From: Terriglobus albidus
Lineage (GTDB): Bacteria; Acidobacteriota; Terriglobia; Terriglobales; Acidobacteriaceae
DNA length: 64,000 nucleotides
Direction: 5' to 3'
Assembly: GCF_025685425.1 (NCBI RefSeq)
Contig: NZ_JAGTAS010000025.1
Coordinates: 1-64,000 of the forward strand
In this document: piece after piece, positions 56,938 through 64,000 of the stretch
How the letters are laid out: the number at the start of each line of letters is the position of its first letter
Position numbering within the stretch: position 1 is the stretch's first letter
The notes under the pieces: generated by a model
The model's input: only the letters and a program-made list of their open reading frames with translations
Database searches by the model: none
What the model was told of the DNA's origin: nothing
Program-made: the position numbers and the translations under genes

Positions 56938-58461
56938 ATGGGCCCGAAGTATCTCTCCCGCCGTGACCTCCTTAAAATCGCTGCGGCTGCCGGTGCGTCC
57001 TCGCTCATCCCCGGCTGCGGCGCCATCAACAAAGCTGCTTCCACGGTGTCCGGGGGCGGCACCGGCGCGTCTACCTGCGCGAAGCTTACCGACATCGAGC
57101 ATGTCGTGACCGTCATTCAGGAGAACCGCTCTTTCGACCACTATTTCGGCACCTACAAAGGCGCGCGCGGCTTCTCCGAGGTCTCCAACGCATTCAAGCA
57201 ACCCTTCCCCGGCAACGTCACCGCCGCGCCGGCAGGTACGCTCTACCCCTTCCACCTCGACACTTCGAAGTGGAACGCAGCCTGCACTCATGACATCGAC
57301 CACGGTTGGATTGCGCAACACCAGAGTTGGAACAACGGCGCGAACGATGGATTTGTCACCTCGCGCATTCCCATCAATGCGAATGACGCCGTCCTCTCGA
57401 TGGGCTACTACACTCGCGCCGACCTGCCTTACAACTACGCCCTGGCAGATGCCTTCACCCTCTGCGACAACTACCATTGCTCCGTTATTGGCCCTACCCA
57501 CCCGAACCGGCTATATACCATGGCTGCCTCGATCGACCCCGATGGGAAGAATGGTGGTCCACTCATTCAGACCCTAATCTCCAATCCCAGCAGCATGTAC
57601 GGCAAGCTCACCTACACCACCATGCCGGAGCAACTCCAGTCTCGCGGAATCTCGTGGAAGATTTACAGCTCACCCGACAAGAGCCTCGGCAACGGCATCC
57701 TTTCCTCTGACAATGTCCTCCCATTTTTCAGTAAGTTTCAGGACCCCACGACTCCTCTCTACAAGAACGCTTTCGGCCCGCAGTTTCCCACAGACTTCGT
57801 CACTGACGCCGCCTCTGGCAATCTACCGGAGGTCTCCTGGATCATCCCCTCTGTCGTCGAGTCCGACCATCCGCCTTCGCCCTCACTCTTCGGGGAGCTC
57901 ACACTTGCGTCCATCATCAATGCCCTTACCGCTAACCCCGCGCAGTGGGCTAAGACCGTTCTTTTTGTGACCTACGACGAAAACGGTGGCTTTTTCGACC
58001 ACGTCGCACCGCCCACAGCACCTCCGGGCACACCCGGCGAATACATCACCGCCACACCGGTTCCGGATGCATCGGTGCTTGGCGGCATAAACGGTCCCAT
58101 CGGCCTCGGTTTCCGTGTGCCCATGCTCATCATTTCGCCGTTCACCCGAGGAGGCTTCATCTCATCCGAGGTCTTCGATCACACCTCCATCCTCCGTTTC
58201 CTGGAGACCCGCTTCGGTGCCGAAGTCCCGAACCTTTCCGCCTGGCGTCGTGCCGCCGTGGGCGACATGACCTCCGCGTTTAACTTCTCCAAACCCGACA
58301 ACTCGGTGCCCGTACTTCCCACGCTCAACGCCGCAGACACCACCCTGATCAACGGCTGCATCTCTGCCCTTACGGGCACGACGCCCTATCCGATCCTCAA
58401 TCCACAAGAACTCCCCACCCAGGAAGCCGGCACCGCCATTCGACCAAAGCCCTCGTGCTAG
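56938..58461 (+). CDS. Tat-exported lipoprotein, phosphoesterase / phospholipase C family
   Basis: A 507-residue protein. The N-terminus S-R-R-D-L-L-K-I-A-A-A-A-G-A-S-S is a twin-arginine signal and ends in the lipobox L-I-P-G-C, so a Tat-exported lipoprotein is expected. The catalytic family motif ENRSFDHYFG (about 68-77) starts the phosphoesterase domain of non-haemolytic phospholipase C and acid phosphatase AcpA. Further metal/active-site parts are G-P-T-H-P-N-R, V-E-S-D-H-P-P, and T-Y-D-E-N-G-G-F-F-D-H-V. It should hydrolyse phospholipids or phosphomonoesters. ATG 56938 is used although the frame is open from 56866. Confidence 0.92.
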   Translation: MGPKYLSRRDLLKIAAAAGASSLIPGCGAINKAASTVSGGGTGASTCAKLTDIEHVVTVIQENRSFDHYFGTYKGARGFSEVSNAFKQPFPGNVTAAPAGTLYPFHLDTSKWNAACTHDIDHGWIAQHQSWNNGANDGFVTSRIPINANDAVLSMGYYTRADLPYNYALADAFTLCDNYHCSVIGPTHPNRLYTMAASIDPDGKNGGPLIQTLISNPSSMYGKLTYTTMPEQLQSRGISWKIYSSPDKSLGNGILSSDNVLPFFSKFQDPTTPLYKNAFGPQFPTDFVTDAASGNLPEVSWIIPSVVESDHPPSPSLFGELTLASIINALTANPAQWAKTVLFVTYDENGGFFDHVAPPTAPPGTPGEYITATPVPDASVLGGINGPIGLGFRVPMLIISPFTRGGFISSEVFDHTSILRFLETRFGAEVPNLSAWRRAAVGDMTSAFNFSKPDNSVPVLPTLNAADTTLINGCISALTGTTPYPILNPQELPTQEAGTAIRPKPSC

Positions 58462-58650
58462 CTACGCGAGATGTATCAATGCGACACCTTTCATTGGGCG
58501 TTTAGGCCAATTTAACGAGTGCTGTGCGTGAGCGGACACTTTGTCCGTTGAGCTTGGTCTTCCTATTCGCCCGCTCTTACTTGTGCGGCTCGTAGTGGCT
58601 CGATCCGCTCCGGATCCTGTAGTGGGCACATATCCGCGCTGTTGGGACTA

Positions 58651-58725
58651 GCAGCGGCGTTTTCATTGCGGAAAACGCCCATAGATGCGGATGCTCTGGG
58701 CTACACCTACAGAGAAAATGCTCTA
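58651..58725. repeat. MITE-like palindromic element, copy 10, left end lost
   Basis: The core GCAGCGGCGTTTTCATTGCG and the right end ACAGAGAAAATGCTCTA are kept, but the left ~30 bases do not match. The final TA/TAG reads leftwards as the TAG stop of the beta-helix gene. Confidence 0.85.
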
Positions 58726-60399
58726 GGCTCTCTGGCCGGGTGCTGCTACGTTGCCAAGTGCGGCCATGCCCAGGCGGTCGCGTAGTTGCGTAAGGTAGAG
58801 GCTGCGTGGAGATACGTGCTTGTCCAGCGATTCGATGTAGCCGCCCTCCTTGGTCAGGTCCTGGAAGGCAGTGTTGTAGCTGATCATATCCACACCGATG
58901 TGGCCGAAGGAGTAGTTCTGTGCGGTGGGTGGCTTCTGCACCAGGAACGGACCTACGCAGTTCCAGAAGACGGTATTACCGCCGCCCCAGCCGATCACGA
59001 TGTCTTTCCAGAAGCGGGCCGTGAGCGGCGCGTGCACGTTGTCGTAGAGGCCGCCGGTGGCCCACTGCTCGTGTGTTTCGCTGGACGAATAGGGATTGGT
59101 GGCGGCACAGTCGAGATACACGTTCAGCGTGGACGTCGGCTGGCCCATCATGAAGGAGTGGCGGCCCTTGTCGGAGTGGCAGCGCTGGACCAGCGTGAGC
59201 TCTCCGCGCAAGGCAAAGGTGAAGCGGCGAGCGCCCATCCGGCGCGAGACGGGTTCGCGCGAGATGCAGTCTTCTACCGTGATCCACTTGGCTCCGCGCT
59301 GCGTGCCCACCAGGATGTTGGCAAAGTGCAGACCGGTGCAATTGCGTACCCAGCCGTTGCGGATATTGTCCATGGTGACGAAGTTCCAGAAGTGGTCCTC
59401 GTCGGCGTAGTACTCTTCGCCCTTGTAGTCGGGGCGGTCCATGTTGCCGTACTCGTTGGTCCGCTTGGTGGGATCAAACTCTGACATAGCGCGGATGTTC
59501 TCCACGCCCACGTTGGCGATGCGATCGTTGTCTTCGTACTTGAGCACCTCACCGCCTCCCCACTTCTTTTCGATGGCACAGGTGATGGGGGCGTCGACCG
59601 TGATCAGGTTCCCGCGCACCTCAACGACAACGCGGTCCCACTCCACGTTGAACGGTCGCCAGCGCGTCTGCGGCGTGGCGCCATTCATGCCCATGGCGTC
59701 AATCCATTCCTGGTTGCCGATCCGGCGAACGATGACGGTATCGCCGGGCTTGAAGCCCCGCGCATTGGCTACGCGCAGGGTATGTGATCCCACAGGTGTG
59801 TAGTCATCCGTGACCTCTTGCCTGGTTTCTTCCATTGGGACCAAGCCGGCGTTGCCTGCAATTCGGACGAGCGTGGGTTGTACGCGGCCGGGACCGGTGG
59901 CGCCGGTTGTACGGCCGGTCCCCGTGCCGATCAGGATCGTACCCGTGTCGCCCATCCCTTCGCCGCGCAGCACAACGCCGCTGGCTTTGATGCTCACTGG
60001 AGTGGCCAGTGGGTAGTGCCCCGCGCGCAGCAACAGGGCTCCCCGAAATCCATCAGCGTCCAGCGGAAGAGCAGAGACGCGCTCGATCGCCGCCTGCAGG
60101 TTGGCCGCGTTGTCGCCGGCAACCGGCCAGATGGTCTCACGCGTCGGCACAAAAGGGATGGGCACACCCCCGCCGCCATAGCCGGCGTTTGAGAAGTCCG
60201 GTATGGTATTGCCCTGTGCATCAGCCGTGTAGACCAGCTTTCCGGACGGGCCGGGGTGAACGAGGGAGACCGTGGGGCGCAGGTCGGTCTCGGTCTGAGC
60301 GTCACTCTCAGTGCTCTGGGCAGGCAACATGGCTGTGGGTGCAAAAGCTGCGGCCATCTGCAGCATTCTCCGTCGCGATACAGAAGGATTAATCATCAT
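58723..60399 (-). CDS. Tat-exported right-handed beta-helix (pectate-lyase-like) protein
   Basis: A 558-residue exported protein. The signal S-R-R-R-M-L-Q-M-A-A-A-F is of Tat type with cleavage near PAQ-ST. Residues about 60-110 carry the pectate-lyase superfamily entry (D-N-A-A-N-L-Q-A-A-I-E-R-V, G-A-L-L-L-R-A-G-H-Y-P-L), and the rest is a series of short strand repeats with N and G turns typical of a parallel beta-helix. It may act on plant or microbial polysaccharides; the catalytic residues are not evident. GGAGTGA precedes the ATG pair (60399/60396). The stop codon comes from the MITE-like end. Confidence 0.82.
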   Translation of the reverse strand: MMINPSVSRRRMLQMAAAFAPTAMLPAQSTESDAQTETDLRPTVSLVHPGPSGKLVYTADAQGNTIPDFSNAGYGGGGVPIPFVPTRETIWPVAGDNAANLQAAIERVSALPLDADGFRGALLLRAGHYPLATPVSIKASGVVLRGEGMGDTGTILIGTGTGRTTGATGPGRVQPTLVRIAGNAGLVPMEETRQEVTDDYTPVGSHTLRVANARGFKPGDTVIVRRIGNQEWIDAMGMNGATPQTRWRPFNVEWDRVVVEVRGNLITVDAPITCAIEKKWGGGEVLKYEDNDRIANVGVENIRAMSEFDPTKRTNEYGNMDRPDYKGEEYYADEDHFWNFVTMDNIRNGWVRNCTGLHFANILVGTQRGAKWITVEDCISREPVSRRMGARRFTFALRGELTLVQRCHSDKGRHSFMMGQPTSTLNVYLDCAATNPYSSSETHEQWATGGLYDNVHAPLTARFWKDIVIGWGGGNTVFWNCVGPFLVQKPPTAQNYSFGHIGVDMISYNTAFQDLTKEGGYIESLDKHVSPRSLYLTQLRDRLGMAALGNVAAPGQRA

Positions 60400-60514
60400 T
60401 CACTCCGGGGCGACCAATATACCTGCGGACGTGAACTGGCATCTGCCACCGCCGCGGATAAAGCGACAAGCTGCAACAGCTCCGTCGTGGGAACTACTGC
60501 TCACGGTGAGCCTG

Positions 60515-61030
60515 TCAGACACCAGCGACCGCTTCCCTGCGACTCTGGTTGCGGCGGTCCAATATGGCGAAGAGCGCTGTGCGCAAAGCCATGTAGATCC
60601 AGCCGAGGAAGAAGGCCATGACCGCGGCAGAACTCAAGATGAGCACATGGCGAACGTCTGGCGGAAAGCCGGAGGCGAACACAAGCGCCAGGCCGATAAA
60701 GTAGGCCGCAACAATGTGCAGCGGAGTCCATTCCATGAAAGAAAGACCGGCAGCTACAACAAACACCATGAACGGAAACGTCGCAAGACCAAGCAATGGC
60801 GTAAGGTGTGGCGCAAGGATGAGGAAGATGGCGCCGAGCACGATGCCTACAACCATCTGAAACAGGCCCTTACCGGACTTTCGCGGCTCCGCGCCGAAGA
60901 GAAAGTAACAGGCCCAGCAAATGAATACGGCCCAGGTGGGAATGTTGAGCACCTGCGGTGTGGTTAGCCAAGTGGCAAGACCGGCGAGACCGCCGATCAG
61001 GAGTGCGTTTCCAATCTTCTTCATGGACAT
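60515..61030 (-). CDS. DUF1097-family membrane protein
   Basis: A 171-residue inner-membrane protein with five to six helices and the DUF1097 style: I-G-N-A-L-L-I-G-G-L-A-G-L-A-T-W at the start, T-W-A-V-F-I-C-W-A-C-Y-F-L-F-G-A in the second span, then K-S-G-K-G-L-F-Q-M-V-V-G. Family members are small membrane proteins of unknown function. AAGGGAACGAC lies before ATG 61030. The frame is open to 61108. Confidence 0.78.
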   Translation of the reverse strand: MSMKKIGNALLIGGLAGLATWLTTPQVLNIPTWAVFICWACYFLFGAEPRKSGKGLFQMVVGIVLGAIFLILAPHLTPLLGLATFPFMVFVVAAGLSFMEWTPLHIVAAYFIGLALVFASGFPPDVRHVLILSSAAVMAFFLGWIYMALRTALFAILDRRNQSRREAVAGV

Positions 61031-61247
61031 GTCGTTCCCTTGAATTTCACTAATCAGCGGTGAGGGTGTATCACGTCGAGGTGAGAACACCGAGTTCCTA
61101 CATTTCAAGCCGCAGCCGGCCGCATTTGTTCGGGTGGCGAAATAATACTCATCGGAGTGGAAGCGAACAAGGAATTAATGGATTGAGTTAAGCAGCCGAA
61201 GAAAGCATTATTAGGTTGCACCACAAACTCTTTTCGGAAGAGAAACA

Positions 61248-61358
61248 ATGACAGACCTGCTTTACGTCAAGCGCCGCGATGATGGAGATCCCTCCGATGG
61301 CGGTGAGCCGCCAACCAAGCCTGGAACTCCAGTTCCACCGAACCCGGGGATCAAATAA
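61248..61358 (+). CDS. Small 36-residue Pro/Gly/Asp-rich peptide gene
   Basis: GGAAGAG lies seven bases before the ATG. The peptide starts M-T-D-L-L-Y-V-K-R-R-D-D-G-D-P-S, then G-G-E-P-P-T-K-P-G-T-P-V-P-P-N-P-G-I-K. One base after TAA a strong 13-bp hairpin begins, so a compact transcription unit of about 150 bases is suggested. No signal peptide or known motif. The upstream 217 bases are A/T-richer than average and could hold a promoter. Confidence 0.55.
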   Translation: MTDLLYVKRRDDGDPSDGGEPPTKPGTPVPPNPGIK

Positions 61359-61359
61359 A

Positions 61360-61389
61360 AAGAACACCCTCCTCCCGGAGGGTGTTCTT
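61360..61389. terminator. Strong hairpin terminator after the 36-residue gene
   Basis: Perfect 13-bp arms AAGAACACCCTCC and GGAGGGTGTTCTT around TCCC. An A-run lies upstream and TTCTTGTAT follows, so it should stop transcripts from the left, and from the right with a better U-tract (TTTTTATTT). Confidence 0.8.
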
Positions 61390-61464
61390 GTATCCCAGAA
61401 GATTTTGCGCAGAGCCGAATATCAAGGACCTGTGCCCTGTAATCTGAAGACATGCACGACCGCC

Positions 61465-61579
61465 TAGAGCATTTTCACTGTTGCTGGGTATCCCGGAAGA
61501 GGAGTGCAGTGGCGTTTTCATTGCGGAAAACGCCCATAGATGCGGAAGCCCTACTCTGCACCTACAGGGAAAATGCTCC
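61465..61579. repeat. MITE-like palindromic element, copy 11
   Basis: TAGAGCATTTTCACTGTTGC to CTACAGGGAAAATGCTCCA, with the internal hairpin intact. It lies between the 36-residue gene and greB. Confidence 0.9.
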
Positions 61580-61666
61580 ATCTCTGCCGATGAAGCAGCT
61601 GATCCAACCTATGAATGGGCAATCAGCTAATCGAGGCACTCATTAATTCGCGCTGGAGAGGGAAGG

Positions 61667-62263
61667 ATGCGGAAAGGTTTTACTAGAAGACCGCAAGCAG
61701 AAGAGCCCGCGGGGCACGGCAAAAACTACATCACCCCCAGTGGGCTCGATCGCCTTAAACATGAGCGCCATTTTTTACTCACCAGGGAGCGCCCTGCCGT
61801 GGTGCAGGTAGTGGCCTGGGCAGCCGGGAATGGCGATCGCAGCGAGAATGCCGACTATCAGTACGGAAAGCGAAGACTGCGACAGATCGATGCGCGGATT
61901 CGCTTTCTTACGAAACGCATCGAAGCCGCGGAAGTGGTAGATCCCGAAGCTCCGAGATCGGGCCTGCGGATGGTCAAGGCATTCTTTGGCGCGACCGTTC
62001 GCTATGTCACTGCCACAGGGGAAGAGCGAGTGGTGAGCATTGTCGGGACCGACGAAGTCGATCTCGAACGCAACCATATCAGTTGGGTCTCGCCTCTGGG
62101 GCGAGCATTAATGAAGACCGCAGCGGGTGACGAAATTGTTCTCCATGCGCCGCGCGGTCCGGAGTACCTGACAGTGTTGGAAGTACGGTACGAACGCATT
62201 GCGGTAGAACCGTTCCGCGAGCCACTTGGGGCCGAAGTCTCTACCAACGGACACGATCGCTAG
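61667..62263 (+). CDS. greB: Transcript cleavage factor GreB
   Basis: A 198-residue GreA/GreB factor that rescues backtracked RNA polymerase by transcript cleavage. The N-terminal coiled coil starts after I-T-P-S-G-L-D-R-L and carries the acidic tip N-G-D-R-S-E-N-A-D-Y-Q-Y-G-K-R-R-L, in the GreB form with Q-Y-G. The C-terminal FKBP-like domain reads G-A-T-V-R-Y-V...V-S-I-V-G-T-D-E-V-D, I-S-W-V-S-P-L-G-R-A-L, and a conserved A-A-G-D-E-I. The N-terminus (R-R-P-Q-A-E-E-P-A-G-H-G) and the tail are longer than in E. coli GreB (158 residues). The TAG stop is the first triplet of a MITE-like end. Confidence 0.92.
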   Translation: MRKGFTRRPQAEEPAGHGKNYITPSGLDRLKHERHFLLTRERPAVVQVVAWAAGNGDRSENADYQYGKRRLRQIDARIRFLTKRIEAAEVVDPEAPRSGLRMVKAFFGATVRYVTATGEERVVSIVGTDEVDLERNHISWVSPLGRALMKTAAGDEIVLHAPRGPEYLTVLEVRYERIAVEPFREPLGAEVSTNGHDR

Positions 62264-62275
62264 AGCGTTTTTCTA
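62261..62275. repeat. Terminal fragment of the MITE-like element
   Basis: TAGAGCGTTTTTCT matches the element end, and no internal part follows. It provides the greB stop codon. Confidence 0.55.
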
Positions 62276-62310
62276 AAGATATAATGCGGAGTATTAGGAT
62301 CGTTTAGGTG

Positions 62311-62350
62311 GAGCGCGCCCTATACCAGCCTGCGGCAACGGCCCAGGTTT
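62311..62350. repeat. Degenerate GAAGG-type repeat fragment
   Basis: GAGCGCGCCCTATACCAGCC followed by a damaged GCGGCAACGGCCC hairpin. Only the left part of the unit is present. Confidence 0.5.
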
Positions 62351-62375
62351 TCGCGCTACACCGAACTCCGCTCCT

Positions 62376-62549
62376 GTTTTGCTTAAGGGCACGGCTTCAG
62401 CCGTGCCGTAAAGTTGGCAACAAACGCGGCTTTAGCCGCTGAGGTCATGGCTTGGTACCTCAGCGGCTAAAGCCGCATCTCTTCTAGGCTCAGTATGGGA
62501 CGGCTGAAGCCGTCCCCTTAAGCAAGACATTCGCGCCGCAGGCGCGAAC
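62376..62549. repeat. Inverted pair of GGCTAAAGCC-type palindromes
   Basis: Reverse unit (GCTTAAGGGCACGGCTTCAG to GGCTTTAGCCGCTGAGGTC) and forward unit (CCTCAGCGGCTAAAGCCGC to CCGTCCCCTTAAGCAAG), ending with GCGCCGCAGGCGCG. The same composite as 28817-28986. Confidence 0.82.
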
Positions 62550-62554
62550 TAGAG

Positions 62555-62674
62555 CCCTGCAACTAAAGTGACATAGGTCATAAAGAGTTTTGTCATCCGA
62601 AGCGTTGAAAACAGGTCCTTCACTCCGTTCAGGATGACAACATCTATGACAAGAACTTCTGAGACACCGCTCTA
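62555..62674. repeat. Repeat with 'CAGGTCCTTCACTCCGTTCAGGATGACA' core, reverse copy
   Basis: The reverse complement matches 29102-29222 over most of its length. Its right end CTCTAG supplies the TAG stop of the leftward gene at 62672. Confidence 0.72.
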
Positions 62675-64000
62675 GTGAAGCGCATAGACATCGATTTCGC
62701 CCATGGGGTTGGCGACGCTCGTGAGATCGTGGCCGGTAGAGATATACACCTTGCCGTTGCCGACGACAGGCGAGGTGAACTTGAGACCGTAACCCGGAAC
62801 GTCGGCAGCGTTCATTGAGCTGCTGTAGAGCGTATTCGCGAGGTTGCCCGCGTCGAAGGCAAAGAGGGTAGCGTTGGTGGGCGTCGCGCCTGCGCGATTC
62901 TGTAAAGGTTGGCCTTGATCGAGCACCCAGACGATGCCATTTTGGGTTCCATCAGCGGAGATGAAAGGTGTGGCTCCATTGCTGTTCATCGAGACATTGG
63001 GTGTAGTCATGGAGCCCGGCGTAAGCGTCCCTCCGTAGTTGAACTGCCGGATGCCGGCGGGGATGCCGGAGACCGTGGGTGTAACGCCGACGTAGGCGGA
63101 GTTATTGAAGTAGGCTGCGGTGCCGAAGTCCTCGTAAGAGATGATGCTGGCTGTGTGGGTGCCTGTGCTGTCGGTGCAGCTATCGGTGTATGGCGACACA
63201 AGGCCGGTGCTGAAGAAGAAGGTCTGGGTTGCGCCTGCATCGCCAGCCTGCTGCCGGCCGAGGTTACCGGAGTCGAGCAGGTAGAGCTTTCCAGTCTTTC
63301 CTCCGACAAGAAGCTCGCCGGCGCCAGGGATGAGCAGAAGGCCACCGGCCCCAAGATCGGCATCGCGACAGTTCATGTATCGATAGCCAACGGGTGTGAA
63401 ATAGTCTTCGAGCCTGACTCCGCTGCTGAACTTGAGTACGGAGTCGCCAAAGGCGGTCTGGCCGTCCCATGGGCCATTGCCGGTAGCGATGTAGATGTTG
63501 CCGGAACTGTCGGCTACCGGGCCACCGCCGCCCATCCAGACGCCGCCTGCGGCAGCGTAGGTGCCTTCGCCGTTGAGGTTCGGGCTGGAGTTGAATACGC
63601 CTACCTGCGCAAGAGTTGTAGCATCGTAGGCTAGGAGCCAGCCGCTCTTGCAGCCGCCCAGGCCGATGTAGATGTTGCCGTTGGCCAGCAGAAGCGCGGC
63701 GCGCTGAACACACGTCGTGTTGAGCGTAACAACTCCGTTGACGGCTTCCTTACTGGTTCCGGGAACCGAGGCCTGGAGGGTGACAGGGCCTCCGAACTTC
63801 TGAGCGCCTGTGGTGATGTCAAGCGCATTGAGGCGGAAGGTCGTGCCAAGGCTTGAAACCTGCGTTGAGACAACATAGAGAGTGTTCGTAGAAGGATCGA
63901 TCACCGGTGTTGAGGTGACGCCGAGATTCGGTGCGATGGCCCCACTCGTCAACGGAAGCTCACCAGGCTGGAGGAGCGAGACCTTCCAGAGCGGCGCAAT
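62672..64000 (-). CDS. PQQ-like / pyrrolo-quinoline-type beta-propeller protein, partial
   Basis: The reading frame continues past the right edge (A-P-L-W-K-V-S-L-L-Q-P-G-E-L just inside it), so the true start is not in the window; 442 codons are seen. The repeated blades are marked by T-S-T-P-V-I-D-P-S-T-N-T-L-Y-V-V, A-D-S-S-G-N-I-Y-I-A-T-G-N-G, L-L-V-G-G-K-T-G-K-L-Y-L-L-D, and S-P-V-V-G-N-G-K-V-Y-I-S-T-G near the end. It looks like a secreted propeller, perhaps an Ig/propeller surface protein. Four cysteines are scattered. Activity unknown. The stop is donated by a repeat end. Confidence 0.85.
   Translation of the reverse strand: MAPLWKVSLLQPGELPLTSGAIAPNLGVTSTPVIDPSTNTLYVVSTQVSSLGTTFRLNALDITTGAQKFGGPVTLQASVPGTSKEAVNGVVTLNTTCVQRAALLLANGNIYIGLGGCKSGWLLAYDATTLAQVGVFNSSPNLNGEGTYAAAGGVWMGGGGPVADSSGNIYIATGNGPWDGQTAFGDSVLKFSSGVRLEDYFTPVGYRYMNCRDADLGAGGLLLIPGAGELLVGGKTGKLYLLDSGNLGRQQAGDAGATQTFFFSTGLVSPYTDSCTDSTGTHTASIISYEDFGTAAYFNNSAYVGVTPTVSGIPAGIRQFNYGGTLTPGSMTTPNVSMNSNGATPFISADGTQNGIVWVLDQGQPLQNRAGATPTNATLFAFDAGNLANTLYSSSMNAADVPGYGLKFTSPVVGNGKVYISTGHDLTSVANPMGEIDVYALH

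Noticed and set aside
62909-63634. 241-codon rightward frame opposite the propeller gene
   Set aside because: Antisense of a recognised propeller protein; valine/glycine-rich composition without start signal.

Overview
The window looks like chromosomal DNA of a soil Acidobacteriota of class Terriglobia (relatives of Granulicella, Edaphobacter and Terriglobus). This rests on several acidobacterial family signatures: a TIGR03435-type protein, a TIGR03436-type VWFA protein, a TIGR03118 protein, a large carboxypeptidase-regulatory/TonB-dependent outer-membrane protein, and four ABC permeases of the ADOP (acidobacterial duplicated orphan permease) type paired with PadR regulators. Intergenic spaces are also full of palindromic repeats. 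No rRNA, tRNA, CRISPR array, intact insertion sequence, phage or replication origin was seen.

Layout. 0-9 kb: a short YidC/Oxa1 insertase lacking the usual groove arginine, a methyltransferase divergent from a zinc alcohol dehydrogenase, a dehalogenase-like hydrolase, and a two-gene molybdenum hydroxylase (2Fe-2S subunit plus Tat-exported large subunit). 9-22 kb: M28 peptidase, P-loop kinase with an unknown partner, NTF2-like protein, aldo/keto reductase, a MOSC-reductase-ferredoxin fusion, a Gfo/Idh/MocA oxidoreductase followed by a DUF1080 sugar hydrolase, VOC protein, and a GT2-TPR protein. 22.7-31.6 kb: a three-gene secretion/outer-membrane operon (TIGR03435, TonB-like, VWFA), then a response regulator/histidine kinase pair. 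31.8-38 kb and 49.7-56 kb: PadR-ADOP modules. 38-49 kb: TIGR03118 protein, FmdB/Mth938 pair, two membrane proteins, a GH10-GH43 xylanase, a 5'-3' exonuclease. 56-64 kb: Tat phospholipase C-like lipoprotein, beta-helix protein, DUF1097 protein, a 36-codon gene, GreB, and a PQQ-like propeller protein cut by the right edge.

The most unusual signal is the repeat landscape. A ~115 bp element with ends TAGAGCATTTTCCCTGT and an internal hairpin (a MITE-like element) occurs in ten full or nearly full copies plus terminal fragments. One locus pair (about 49.40-49.48 and 56.38-56.57 kb) looks like an empty site and its occupied counterpart, with TA as target. Because both ends read TAG inward, the element supplies the stop codon of several adjacent genes. 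One terminal fragment truncates a PadR relic, and a copy separates a PadR gene from its permease. Two other repeat families (GAAGG-type and GGCTAAAGCC-type palindromes) lie as inverted pairs, one with a nested hairpin insertion. ADOP relics, a shared 3' hairpin behind ADOP stop codons, and PadR promoters with matching direct-plus-inverted-repeat operators suggest that PadR-ADOP modules duplicate, decay and are rewired together with these repeats.
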